Positions 50,167-60,540 of a DNA stretch of 64,000 bases are shown piece after piece. This stretch comes from Diplonema japonicum (taxonomy: Eukaryota; Euglenozoa; Diplonemea; Diplonemida; Diplonemidae), in the NCBI GenBank assembly GCA_964019335.1, contig OZ025648.1, positions 930,001 through 994,000 on the forward strand. The letters run 5' to 3'. Position 1 is the first letter of the stretch, and each line of letters opens with the position of its first letter. The notes under the pieces were generated by a model that did not search any database, was not told the origin of the DNA, and worked only from the letters and a program-made list of their open reading frames with translations. Position numbers and translations under genes: made by a program.

Positions 50167-53100
50167 ATGCCGTCGCTCCTCGAGGCCGCTGTGGCCGTCG
50201 GACCCGCTGCCGTAGCAGAAACAAAGATCTCCCTCAGCGGGCAGAGCGTGACCACTATCGACGGCCACGACGACAAGGTCCGCGTGATGCTGCTGGCCAA
50301 CAACAACATAACCTCCCTGAAGGGTTTGGAAGGGTACAAGGAGATCCGAGTTTTGCGGCTGGAGGGGAACTACATTCGCAGCCTCAGGGAGATCGAACAC
50401 CTCTCAGAACTTGCGCACGTCACCAACATATGCATGAGGGGAAACCCCATTTGCAGACACCCGCTCTATCGCAGCACCGTTCTCAGGATCTTATCAAGCA
50501 AGAACAAGGTCCTCCGTCTAGATAGCGAACTTGTGGAGGCTGCCGACATGGAAGATGTGGACAGTGCAAAGCTTCTCAGTAATTTGTACATCCCACAGAT
50601 GCTTTGGTACCACCGTATGAAAGAGTCCATTGAGGCAGAGGGAGCTTCTCGTATCCAGCCAGCTTCGTGGCGGCATCCTAAACCTGTTCTCAAGCCTCCG
50701 CAAGGATCGTCGCGTGCTACAAATCTGCTGCTTATCATGTCTGAATGCTTCTCGCCCCCCGACGATGCTGGGTGTACACGTGCTGTTGTGTTGACTTGCG
50801 GGCGTTCGGTGTTGTTCGCGTCCCCCGAGATGTTCCAAAGCAAAGACATCGAGAGCTTCTCTAACAAGTTGAAACGGTACGTGATGAGCCACCCCACCCT
50901 CGTCACGGGCAGCGGGTTCGATTCGCTGACGGCACGCGACTTCCTCCTTGCGTGCGATCCAGTGGTCAACAACATGCTGTTTTCCATGCTCGTCAACTGC
51001 CATACTGCTTTAATTAGAGCAGCTGAGTTTCGAGCAGCCGCTGTTCTCACACCTCCCCCGACAGCGGACATCTCAGCATCGTTGAACAAACTCGCTTTGA
51101 ATCAGTTCCCCGCTGTCTCCAGCCCTCCGGTCCCCGTCGCTACGAGGCAGCCTGTTGTCATACCTGATATATGGGCGCACTCCATCGCCAAGCGGTCACC
51201 CAGCACTCCTCCTAAACAGGAGCAGGTGTTGCAGCCCAGTGCCATGTCCCCTACGCAATACGTGCAAAGCTCATCGCATTGCATACCACCCAAGAATGTT
51301 GATGTGTCCCCCATTCGGTATCCGCAGGACTCACCGGAACAGTCCGCGACACCTAAGGTCACAGGCCTGCCGTTAAACACAACACACACGCAGTACCTGC
51401 AGGACCTTAGCCGTGCTGACAGACCTTCACCTTCGTTGAGAAGGCGTCGCTACATGGGAGCACCTCTCATGGACATGGAGAAGAAGGCTGCTGAACTTCC
51501 TGCGGTAGAGAAAAAAGAAGTGGCGATTGTGGACGACAAAGAGGCGGTGCGGTGCATTGAAACACACAGCAAGGAAGTGTCCCTCAGTGTTGTGCACCAA
51601 TCTTGCGAAGTGCACATGGTAAAGACACCGCAAGTGTTCTGTTTGCGGAAGCTGGTGACCACCATCACACCTCCGAAGGAAAAGCCAAGGTACACGTACA
51701 CCACACGAATAGGGACCATAGGGCTGGAGCATCCTGATTCCCCCTCTTCGTCCATTGCTGAGGGGGAATGGCTTGAGGACCCGACCCCTGTGCGTGTAGC
51801 TCCTGTTCGTGTGACTCCTGATTTAAATCAAAGCCAAGTAGAAGAAGGTAACTGGTTGGAAGAAAGCGAACCTGATATGGAACTAGAAGCCTCCCAGTCT
51901 TCTCAGGAAGATCCTGCGCCTAGCACAGCAGGCACCAGAGATGTTCAAGGCACGCCACGACACGAAGAGGCCGACACATCGTTGGCTACAACCCATAATG
52001 CTGAAGGTTCTTGCACAGCAACGCCTAGCGTGCCTACACCCACAGGCAGCCAGCTACGTGTTTTAGATACTTCGCAAGGCACGTCTGTGCTTGCAACACC
52101 TCCCCAGCCATTGCAGGTGGAACCCCCTACTCCCGAAGTGGTGTGCAGCCCTGCTCCGCTTGTGCTTCCGGAAAATATCCCTTCCGCTGCTATCTCTGCG
52201 AGCACCCCAGAAAATGTGGAAACTAAGAAAATGGAAACTGATCTTGAGAGCCAGAAGCTTGGGGGTTCTAGTTTAGACTCCATAATACCCCTGGAGGCTG
52301 ACACCGTACAGCACGGCGCAGCTCCCGAGAAAGCTGCCGGTGTCCCAGAGGACTTGTCGCATCGCGAGGCGAAGGTTACAGAAGATACTTCAGAACACCT
52401 GCCCGAGGCGAAGGTTGCAAAAGATGCTTCAGAAAACCTGCTCGAGGCGAAGGTTACAGAAGATACATCAGACCACCTGTCTGCAGGTGAGCCTGAGCGT
52501 CTTCTGAGAACTTACCCTGGGCTGTCTGCACATCCGGCAGAGGGCATGCTCTCCGAGCACCTGAAACAGCCCCCGGAGCACGATTTAACGAAATCGCTGC
52601 TTTCAAGCATGAGTGCAGACAGCATTGGTGTGCGGAATAGTATGGGCCGTGTTCTTACTCCAACACCTACCCCTACATCGACACCTACACCTACACCCAC
52701 ACCTACACCCGACGTGCTGTTTCGGCCCAGATGGCACGACTTAAGACCTGAAGAGCCGCGAATTTCACCTGAAGCTGAGAGAACACCCTTATCTGTAACA
52801 CCAGCGAAGGTAGAAGAGACAGGGGCACCTGTTTTCGAAGACGAGAGGTTAGACAGTACCTACAGCATTGCAGAGACAGTCGAGGGTACGGACACCGCTG
52901 TTCCACTCGGCGGCAAAATGTGCGAAGAAGACACGCGCCACTACGATGACGAGGAGGATGCTGAACATATCGAGGAAGCACACGAGCTGACACAACCCGA
53001 CAGCACTGTAGTGTCGACAGATGAGGCAAATGAGAAACACTGTGAAGCAAGCCCTCCAGTCCCACGACAACATTGTGGTGTTCAGCTACCACATAAGGTA

Positions 53101-54282
53101 GAGCCTTTGGACACCAGAGATGCGGAATTGGATTTGCCACACAGACGCTCAACTAGTTTTAGTTCATCAGAACAACAGAAGCAAAAGAGAAAGAAAGATG
53201 AAGAACGGCTTGACGGGCAATACGAGCAACCTACTACTCAAACGGAAGAGGAGCTTGTAGACCTCGGCAGCTCTCATTCTGTGCATACAAAAGCAAGCAG
53301 TTCTGCGCAGCCCCGCAGCACACCTGCACCCGCACTCGTTCACAACTACAGCGGCTTCAGTGAGGTGCACTTCGACCCTGGCATCGATAGGATAAGCAGG
53401 AGCGGCTCGAACCAGTCCTTAGACAGTTCGAGGAGTTCGTTCGGAGGACAGAACATAAGCAGTTCCACATGTGAGGACGAAGTGCCCATGGCCACCCCGC
53501 AGTGGGGCCGCATGCGTCTGCTTCCACATGACGAGCATTGCGTGATGACACCGTTGCCGAGCAGGCTGAGGATGGACACACACGTGAAAAAGGAGCGGAA
53601 GCAGCCTCGAGGGTTGCTGTACCGATTCTGGCAGAGACTGGAGGGCGAAGACCCGTCATTAGTGCTGGTGAAGGAAGAGGCTCGGGAGGCAGTGCGGAGG
53701 GGGCTGCTGGCACAGGGTGTCAGCGGGGACGATGCAGACGACATAATAATGGCGGAGGAGAAAGCAATGGAAGGGGCGCTGCACAGCAGGTACAGGAGGG
53801 ACAGATATGACACGGGACTGGAGCTGAGCGTGGTCGAGGCCTACCAGAGAATGCGGGACAAATCAAAGGACGAGACGCGCGCTGTTCTGCTTGAGACCGA
53901 GATGGCGAGCGTGCGGTCAAGTCTTGTGGCAGGCGCGCGCAATGTGCAGACAGTAGCAATGAAGACCATGAACACGACTCTACGAGTGGCTACGACAACA
54001 CCGAGCTCTTCGTCCAGTACAGCAACGCCTACAGTAGACAAGACACGCCGCACAAAGAAGAAAAAGGCAAGCTTCGACTCGTCCCTTCTCTCCATCCTTG
54101 ACAACCTGACCGATGCAGGCATCACCAGCAAGCGAGACAGCACACGCCACGCAGAAAAGCGCGTCAGGCTCCTCATCATGTGCAGGTTCTTCACGACATG
54201 GAAGCGATCGTGGTCGGCGAGGGTTCTGAAAAAAGCGACCGCTGCCGCCGCACCCCCCCGGAGGAGGCGCATTATAATGTGA
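50167..54282 (+). CDS. Giant LRR protein with long disordered middle
   Basis: Single exon, 1371 residues. ATG 50167 follows the acceptor CCACTCAG (50137-50144). Residues 25-125 form an SDS22-type leucine-rich-repeat domain: VRVMLLANNNITSLKGLEG, IRVLRLEGNYIRSLREIEHL and the capping phrase RGNPICRHPLYR, as in LRR proteins of centrosomes and axonemes (CEP97-like). A globular section follows to about 300. Residues 300-1100 are disordered, Pro/Glu/Thr-rich, with three short repeats near 735-785 (each EAKVxxDxSxxL-like) and a TPTPTP run near 845. The C-terminal 200 residues are helical and basic. It may be a ciliary or basal-body scaffold. This is inference from the N-terminal domain. Confidence 0.85.
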   Translation: MPSLLEAAVAVGPAAVAETKISLSGQSVTTIDGHDDKVRVMLLANNNITSLKGLEGYKEIRVLRLEGNYIRSLREIEHLSELAHVTNICMRGNPICRHPLYRSTVLRILSSKNKVLRLDSELVEAADMEDVDSAKLLSNLYIPQMLWYHRMKESIEAEGASRIQPASWRHPKPVLKPPQGSSRATNLLLIMSECFSPPDDAGCTRAVVLTCGRSVLFASPEMFQSKDIESFSNKLKRYVMSHPTLVTGSGFDSLTARDFLLACDPVVNNMLFSMLVNCHTALIRAAEFRAAAVLTPPPTADISASLNKLALNQFPAVSSPPVPVATRQPVVIPDIWAHSIAKRSPSTPPKQEQVLQPSAMSPTQYVQSSSHCIPPKNVDVSPIRYPQDSPEQSATPKVTGLPLNTTHTQYLQDLSRADRPSPSLRRRRYMGAPLMDMEKKAAELPAVEKKEVAIVDDKEAVRCIETHSKEVSLSVVHQSCEVHMVKTPQVFCLRKLVTTITPPKEKPRYTYTTRIGTIGLEHPDSPSSSIAEGEWLEDPTPVRVAPVRVTPDLNQSQVEEGNWLEESEPDMELEASQSSQEDPAPSTAGTRDVQGTPRHEEADTSLATTHNAEGSCTATPSVPTPTGSQLRVLDTSQGTSVLATPPQPLQVEPPTPEVVCSPAPLVLPENIPSAAISASTPENVETKKMETDLESQKLGGSSLDSIIPLEADTVQHGAAPEKAAGVPEDLSHREAKVTEDTSEHLPEAKVAKDASENLLEAKVTEDTSDHLSAGEPERLLRTYPGLSAHPAEGMLSEHLKQPPEHDLTKSLLSSMSADSIGVRNSMGRVLTPTPTPTSTPTPTPTPTPDVLFRPRWHDLRPEEPRISPEAERTPLSVTPAKVEETGAPVFEDERLDSTYSIAETVEGTDTAVPLGGKMCEEDTRHYDDEEDAEHIEEAHELTQPDSTVVSTDEANEKHCEASPPVPRQHCGVQLPHKVEPLDTRDAELDLPHRRSTSFSSSEQQKQKRKKDEERLDGQYEQPTTQTEEELVDLGSSHSVHTKASSSAQPRSTPAPALVHNYSGFSEVHFDPGIDRISRSGSNQSLDSSRSSFGGQNISSSTCEDEVPMATPQWGRMRLLPHDEHCVMTPLPSRLRMDTHVKKERKQPRGLLYRFWQRLEGEDPSLVLVKEEAREAVRRGLLAQGVSGDDADDIIMAEEKAMEGALHSRYRRDRYDTGLELSVVEAYQRMRDKSKDETRAVLLETEMASVRSSLVAGARNVQTVAMKTMNTTLRVATTTPSSSSSTATPTVDKTRRTKKKKASFDSSLLSILDNLTDAGITSKRDSTRHAEKRVRLLIMCRFFTTWKRSWSARVLKKATAAAAPPRRRRIIM

Positions 54283-54462
54283 ACACGTAGATACGACGAA
54301 ACGCGAACAGAAGAAAAAGAATTCTCCTTTTAGATAACACATACCCGCCCTCCACAGTTAGTTACTCTTTATGTTGTGTATTCTTCCCCCCTCTCTCTTC
54401 TTCCTATTTCACAAAAAAAAAAAGACTACCCTTTTTCAGTAACTTCATCGTTTGCAAGAAGA

Positions 54463-55662
54463 ATGAGCGATTCAGACTCAGATGAGATACCTACGTTGGT
54501 GTCAGCAACGGGATCGGCAGGGGCGAAGACAGGAATGACGAACTATGAGATTCAACAAGCGCAAGCAGCGCTGGAAGCAAAGGGAGGCGGGAAGCCTGGT
54601 GTGGACTACAAGGTACCGGTGTCGATCGTGACCGGGTTCTTGGGAAGCGGGAAGAGCACGTTGGTGAAGCACATTCTAAGCATGCAGACGGATAAGAAGA
54701 TTGCGGTGATGGTGAACGAGTTTGGAGACTCCAACGACATCGAGAGGTCGATGCGAGTGGCCGACAAAGGAGATGACAACGACGATTGGATCGAAATGAG
54801 CAACGGGTGCATGTGCTGCAAGTTCAAAGAAAAAGCTGTCGAAGCACTCGAAAATCTAGTCAAACGCCGCGGCCGTTTCGACCACATTGTGATCGAAACC
54901 TCCGGCCTCGCCGACCCAGCACCCCTCATCGCAATGTTCTGGCAAGACCTCGACTTAGAATCCCCTCTGTCGCTGAACGGAGTGGTGACACTAATCGACG
55001 CAAAAAACATTCTAGGGTACCTGTCAACAGCGTCGTCAGAAGAGCATGGTGAAACAGCTGGGTTTGTCGAAGCATCACAGCAGATTGCCTTGGCCGACTC
55101 CATCATTATCAACAAGGCCGATCTCGTTACCAAGGAAGAGCTTGCAGCGGTGTCGGATAAAATGAAGCTTTTGAACCCTGACAGCCCTCAGCAGGTTGTG
55201 TCTTTTTCAAAGGTACTCGATGTCGAGGCGACCCTCTCTCTCCCCGCGAAGCAGGTCACACCGATGACCATGCACAGCCATGTTTCTGGCCCAGACGACC
55301 ATCACTGTACTGATGCGTGCACCCACGGTGCTAAGCATACCTCAAGCATCGGATCCATCACTATTGAAACTCCCGATCCCTTCCCCTCGAAGAGCACAAT
55401 CGACCACCTCATGAAGCTCATGCTGTGGGATGTCCATGCCGATGCCGCTCTCTCCACCTCTGTCCTCCGGCTGAAGGCGCTCATCCACGCTGGGGGCGAA
55501 ATATACACAGTGCAAGCTGTTGGCGATCTTTACGACACTGACCCTGTACCTCCCTCGTCCGACCACCTCAAGTGCAACAGAATCGTTATCATTGGCCGCG
55601 GCCTCAGCGCTGTCAACTGGCGTGAGAAGATAGATCAGGCCGTGGCTGCTACTAAGGCTTGA
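54463..55662 (+). CDS. ZNG1/CBWD-type COG0523 GTP-dependent zinc metallochaperone
   Basis: Single exon, 399 residues from ATG 54463, which follows CTTTTTCAG. The N-terminal G domain has Walker A GFLGSGKST (57-65), the metal-binding NGCMCC (CxCC) motif at about 114-119, ETSGLADP, and NKADLV (near 217). A Cys/His-rich insert (DDHHCTDACTHGAKH, near 277-291) precedes the C-terminal CobW_C domain. In animals and yeast ZNG1 delivers zinc to methionine aminopeptidase through an N-terminal binding motif. The N-terminus here is acidic (SDSDSDEIPTLV), with an EIPTLV-like phrase near residue 8 similar to that motif. Confidence 0.92.
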   Translation: MSDSDSDEIPTLVSATGSAGAKTGMTNYEIQQAQAALEAKGGGKPGVDYKVPVSIVTGFLGSGKSTLVKHILSMQTDKKIAVMVNEFGDSNDIERSMRVADKGDDNDDWIEMSNGCMCCKFKEKAVEALENLVKRRGRFDHIVIETSGLADPAPLIAMFWQDLDLESPLSLNGVVTLIDAKNILGYLSTASSEEHGETAGFVEASQQIALADSIIINKADLVTKEELAAVSDKMKLLNPDSPQQVVSFSKVLDVEATLSLPAKQVTPMTMHSHVSGPDDHHCTDACTHGAKHTSSIGSITIETPDPFPSKSTIDHLMKLMLWDVHADAALSTSVLRLKALIHAGGEIYTVQAVGDLYDTDPVPPSSDHLKCNRIVIIGRGLSAVNWREKIDQAVAATKA

Positions 55663-55817
55663 AAAAAAAGAGGGTGGGGAAAATTAGTTTTTGCGTTTGT
55701 TGTATTCTGTCGTTGTTACGTGGGGAGGGGAATAATACTATACACAGGAGGTGGAGGGGGTTTTGAAAGGGGGAAAGAAGAAAAAAAAGAAGAAAAAAAA
55801 AAAGGAAAGAAAAAGAA

Positions 55818-57351
55818 ATGTTGGCTACTAACTTTTACACGACGAGGTACGGGCTGGTGGGATACCATGGTGAAAGGGGGAGGGGTCCCGGCGGTGTGGA
55901 CTACAAAGCAACCGCCACAGCGGAGGACAGGTGGGCGGAATGGCAGAAACTGGCTGCGAACCGGTACTCAACGCCTCCGCCGCGTGTGGCTGCCGAGGCA
56001 GTGGACTCACCGAGGGACAGCTCGCCAGGGTCGGTGTTGGAGCACACACCAGGCCCAGTGCAGACACCGCCGACCAGGCAGGCGTGGGGCTCCCCGCAAA
56101 GGGGCAAGTCGTACACGTCCGAAGCAACGCCCCTCCCCTACGAGAAGAACCTGGCCTTGAGGACACCCTCGCCAGGCGCGCGCCTCTCATACGGCTACGA
56201 CGACGGGAACACCATCGAAACCCGCACCTCTGTGACCGCAGCTTCCACAACCCCCAAGACATTCTACAGTGCTAAACACGAAGAGAGCACGGAACCCACC
56301 AACACACAGTCGGCGAAAGCACTCTCAAACAACGAGGCGTGGGACAGGTGGTGGGCTGAAGTGAGCGTCAGGAGAAAAGAGCTCGCCCAGAGAGTGGCCG
56401 CGTCGAAACAGCAGCAACAGCAACACCAACAAGACCAGCAACAACAACCACAGCACCAGTATCTGGAGGAGCTCAAGCTTCGTTATCAAGGACACCAAAC
56501 GACAACACGGCCCCTGCAGCAAGACCCTCTGCCAGAAGGGTGGCGGGAGGTTCTGGACAACACCTCAGGGAGGGTGTTCTACCATAACGGCAGGACGGGT
56601 GTCTCTGTGTGGGAGAGACCGACTGCTTCAGTGGTGACACCCCTGACACCACGCACACCCCATCAAACAGCACGGAGCTCCACAAGTGGGGTACATGTCA
56701 TGCCACGCAGGTCAACATCAGCAGGCGCCAGACCACGTGCAAGGAGGTCTCCCTCAATGGACTGGACATCCTCCCAAGGGCTCATCCCACCACAGGCTAA
56801 AGAGGATATGCACAAGTACGTTGTGGTCCTCGACTTGGATGAAACACTCGTCTACGCACGTGACGGCCCGCTAGTGACACGGCCTGGCTGCAAGGAACTA
56901 CTGTCGTTCCTGTCAGAGTACTGTGAAACCATCATCTGGACTGCAGGGGAGAGATGCTACGCGCAGTTGGTGCTTGCGTCACTGGACCCCACAGAGAGTA
57001 CTGTGAAGCACTGTGTATATAGACACCCAAAGTGGTTCACAGGGCAAGCAGGGCAGACCAAGGACCTCAGGCTTCTTGGTAGGAACCTCGACAAGACCAT
57101 CCTTATCGATAACACGCCTGATTGTATCAGGAAGAATGTCACCAATGCGGCGTTGGTGCCCGACTACATGGGGGCGCCTGTGGACAGTACGCTGTTGTCT
57201 ATTCAAATATTACTGAAGCTTCTGGTGGCGTCTGCAAAGACAGTCCCTGCCTTCTTGCAGTCGACACCTTTGGTGGAGCTCAGTACCGTGAAGACAGATG
57301 TGTCCGATAGCATAGTTGTCTACAGTGTGGTGTGTGGCGGATTTGAAGGGG

Positions 57352-57389
<38 letters not shown>

Positions 57390-57496
57390 AGGGAGATGTA
57401 TCTAGTCGAAGTCCTAACTTGGACTCTTGCCAGGACACTGAAAACCAAAACGCTGCCTCTACTACTAGAACTAATAATAGGATGGTTTTAAGTTAA
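55818..57496 (+). CDS. WW-domain plus FCP1/SCP-type phosphatase
   Basis: Exon 1 is 55818-57329 and exon 2 is 57392-57496, giving 538 residues; the 62-bp intron is mostly an A run. Residues 1-230 are disordered with a Gln/His run (195-215). A WW domain lies at about 237-268 (LPEGWREVLDNTSGRVFYHN ending SVWERP, both Trp present). An FCP1/SCP phosphatase domain spans about 333-480, with the catalytic motif LDLDETLVYA, IIWTAGERCYA and the distal Asp in ILIDNTPD. The family dephosphorylates Ser/Pro targets such as the RNA polymerase II tail, and WW domains bind Pro-rich or phospho-Ser-Pro peptides, so the two could act on one substrate. Reading through the intron would give a hydrophobic tail instead. 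Confidence 0.88.
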
Positions 57497-57571
57497 TTTT
57501 GTTTCCCTTTCTTTTTTGCTTTTTCTAATTTTACACACTCACACCATCTTTTTAAGAAAGGAACTGGCACT

Positions 57572-57609
<38 letters not shown>

Positions 57610-57809
57610 CTCTTCAGAAGAGAACTGTACAAAAAAAAAAGAGAAAAAAAAAGGGGAGGAAAGAAACCTGTTTTCTTTTTCTTCTTCTTCTTTTTTCTTT
57701 TTCTTCTTCCCTGACGATAAGAACAAAAAAAGAAAGAAGAGAACGAGTAAAAGGTATCCATTCACGCTCTGTCTTTAAAAAAAAAGAAAAAAAAAAGAAT
57801 CTAACAAAC

Positions 57810-57851
<42 letters not shown>

Positions 57852-58114
57852 CCATTCCTTCCACCCCACACATACACCCGTTACCTGTAAACAAGGACAC
57901 TGGAAATTAAAAAAAGAAAAGAAGAAAAAAAAAAAAAAAAACCGAAAGAAAAAAGAAAAAGAAAAAAAGTTTTAATCGTAGTATTTTTTTTTTATTTACA
58001 CTCATTGAGTTAGTTCTCCCTCTTTTTTTTTTTTTAAAGAAAACCTTTTTCTTTTCGTTTTTACTATCCCCCCCTCAACATCACAAAAAAAAAAGGGAAA
58101 CAAAAAAAGGGGGA
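57497..58114. other. Intergenic, long A and T runs
   Basis: About 0.6 kb with T30 and A35-type runs. A C/T-rich tract at 58012-58079 is followed by an A/G leader to the next ATG. No gene seen. Confidence 0.55.
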
Positions 58115-59281
58115 ATGGGTTGCCACGATGCAGCCAATGTTCGGTACACAAGAGACAAGCGCATTGCACATATTCTGAACGAGATGTTACTGTTCTTGCT
58201 GAGGGAGCACCCTGCCGATGCGAAAAAAGCTTTGAAGAGGTGGCTGGAGAGCTCGGACGGAAGGGAAAGGGTGTGCAAGGACAAGAAAGAACACCATGAG
58301 CAACAACGACAACAGCCCCAAACTACACAACCACAGCCACTCCAAACACATACATCATACCCCTACTCCAGGGGATCGGGCTTGTCCGCCTTAAAATTAG
58401 CGAACAACCTACTCACCATAACAATCCTCGAGACCATTCTAACCCAACCAGCCCCCACCCCCTTCCCCTACGTTAAGGGAAGTGGTCTACTCGCATTACA
58501 CATCACAAAAGAGAAGCATCATACATACCTCAGTATCCTGTCCGAGCTTGACATGTCAGACGTTGTTCCCTTTGTTGGTGCTTGCCGTGGTGCATACCTG
58601 TATTTGTTACAGGAAGCAGGGTCGTCGACAGCTCACGTCCTTGTTGCTGGGCATGGGTTGGATGTGTTGAACAAAGCACATGCAACACCATGGGGGACGG
58701 CGTTGGAGGGCATCCTCACATCACCTGCACTTACAGTCGTTGGGACAACAGTGTCACGTGCAGGCGACGGGTTGGCGTTGCTTGCTGCTGTTGAACGCAG
58801 AACGTCGATAAACACGCTTTACGACCTCTCTCGAGAGGAACCTCCTTATGTGGGGCTGCGTTTGTTGAAGGGATTGGGGTGCGGGGCACTTTACGCCTTG
58901 GCTATGCAGGACGCACCCTATGCGGGGTTGGTCATGTTGAATGTGTTAGCACAGCCTGGGCACTTTGCGCTTGGGATGCTGCAAACATTATTGGATGATA
59001 CACGGCCTTGTACTGCGGTTGGGAGCGGGCTGGCTGCTCTTTCCGAAGCTAAGAAAACTAGGTCTCCAAGCATAGCAGCACTCTCAGAATGCCTTGTCCG
59101 CCCGCCGCCTTTGTGCGGGCTTGTAATGCTTAGCGAGGCTTGGTGTACATCTGCCACAAAAGCTCTTCTTGCTGCAGTTGTTGTGCAGAATGGGCCTTCC
59201 TGTGCCTTGGAAGGTCTTTCCCTGTTGACTGCTACGTTGAACGGATGCCTGCCAGGGATCGCCCTTTTGACAAATGCTTAA
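58115..59281 (+). CDS. Protein with ten GL-x-x-L repeats and DPY30-like N-terminus
   Basis: Single exon, 388 residues. Residues 15-47 read IAHILNEMLLFLLREHPADA then KKALKRWL, a good match to the RIIa/DPY-30 dimerisation helix pair found in flagellar proteins. After a Gln-rich linker (62-80) the remainder is about ten imperfect repeats of roughly 20-39 residues. Each starts with GL-x-x-L (for example SGLSALKLA, DGLALLAAV, AGLVMLNVL, CGLVMLSEA) and continues with a helix ending in Ala-Leu or Ile-Leu. No membrane helix is needed to explain the Leu content. Family not recognised. It probably forms an alpha-solenoid. MGC at the start could be lipidated but lacks a strong myristoylation context. 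Confidence 0.8.
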   Translation: MGCHDAANVRYTRDKRIAHILNEMLLFLLREHPADAKKALKRWLESSDGRERVCKDKKEHHEQQRQQPQTTQPQPLQTHTSYPYSRGSGLSALKLANNLLTITILETILTQPAPTPFPYVKGSGLLALHITKEKHHTYLSILSELDMSDVVPFVGACRGAYLYLLQEAGSSTAHVLVAGHGLDVLNKAHATPWGTALEGILTSPALTVVGTTVSRAGDGLALLAAVERRTSINTLYDLSREEPPYVGLRLLKGLGCGALYALAMQDAPYAGLVMLNVLAQPGHFALGMLQTLLDDTRPCTAVGSGLAALSEAKKTRSPSIAALSECLVRPPPLCGLVMLSEAWCTSATKALLAAVVVQNGPSCALEGLSLLTATLNGCLPGIALLTNA

Positions 59282-59403
59282 TGGATTGTTTGTGTTTTTG
59301 TTGGTTTTTTATTTTTTTATTTTTTATTTTTTTATTTTTTTTTATTATTCCCTCTAGTTTCCACTGGAGACATGATTATGAAATTGGTGAACGCATACCT
59401 TAG

Positions 59404-59434
<31 letters not shown>

Positions 59435-59744
59435 TAGTTTTTTTTTTCCCTCTCTTTTTTTCTTCTTTTTAATTTCTCCCCCTTCCTTCACCTGAATGGT
59501 ATTTTTTTTTCTACTACCCCCTCCCTCCTGTGCCTGAAATGGTAGGCAGAAAGTAGAGCACGAATTTATAACGAGGCTTGTCAATTAAAAATCTATCTAT
59601 TTCTCCCCCCCCCCTTCTATTTCTTTCTTGTATTCCCGATGAATAACACAACCGTATTTTTTTTCTCCCCCCTTTTCCTTTCCCCTCTCTTTTTTCTCCC
59701 CGTAAATTTACACAGTTTTTTATTTTTTTTTTGAAACTTAGTGA

Positions 59745-59780
<36 letters not shown>

Positions 59781-59831
59781 GAAGAAGGGCACGCCTCACA
59801 CACACACACACAAGAAAAAAATAATAGAAAA
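59282..59831. other. Intergenic with T, A and C runs
   Basis: Downstream flank then low-complexity DNA, including a CACACACACACA run at 59798-59810. The T-rich segment 59640-59730 is a probable trans-splicing tract. No gene seen. Confidence 0.5.
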
Positions 59832-60357
59832 ATGCTTCCAGGTGCTGGTGATGATAATGAGAGTCTATGCCCCTCTCTTACTTTTAAACAGAGGTGTGGG
59901 GGAAAAAAAAAAGAAAAAAGAAAACTACTAATCACAGAATAATTGGGTTCGCCTCTTGTGTGGCATTCGGGTTTTTGATGTCAATTTTTTCGTGGCTGGC
60001 GATGTTCAATAGGGTAATGACAACAACAAAAAAAATCAAACCCCCCAACAGGACTTCGTGCAATTTGGTATTTTCGCATCTCTGGCAAATATAATCTCCT
60101 TGGCTGGAAGTTGTTTCCTCATGGGGCCCAAGAAACAGGTTAGGAAAATGTTTGAAGACAAAAGGCTGGAAGCCACCGTTATCCTCCTCGTCTCCATGAT
60201 ATGGACCCTCATTGCAGCCTTCTGGCTAGAGAGCCCTGCTGTCGTAATCATCATGTGCATCACCCAGTACCTTGCCCTTGTGTGGTACGGCCTTTCATAC
60301 ATCCCCTTCGCACGAGACATAGTGAAGAAGTGCTTCAAGAACCTCATCGGCGCATAG
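59832..60357 (+). CDS. SFT2: SFT2-family vesicle transport membrane protein
   Basis: Exons 59832-59893, 59938-60013 and 60052-60357 join across introns of 44 and 38 bp to give 147 residues, a normal SFT2 length. Four membrane helices run from about residue 23. Family landmarks are all present: SLTFKQRIIGFASC at the start, then the ISLAGSCFLMGPKKQVRKMF loop with the invariant FLMGP, and YGLSYIPFARDIVKKCF at the end. In yeast and animals SFT2 helps endosome-to-Golgi vesicle fusion. The two tiny 5' exons would be missed by simple open-frame searches. The cytosolic N-terminus is short. Confidence 0.92.
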
Positions 60358-60540
60358 GATAGAGGTGATATATAGTGTAATAGAAGTTCTCTCTTTTTTT
60401 TTTTTTTTTTTTTCTTTATTTTATTTTATTTTATCTTTCCTCTTTTTTTTTTTTTCTTATGTCTGTTTCGCCCTTTCCATTTTCAAAGTACAAATTAAAA
60501 AAAAAAAAAAAAAACACCACAGGATGCCTCTTTCTTAACA

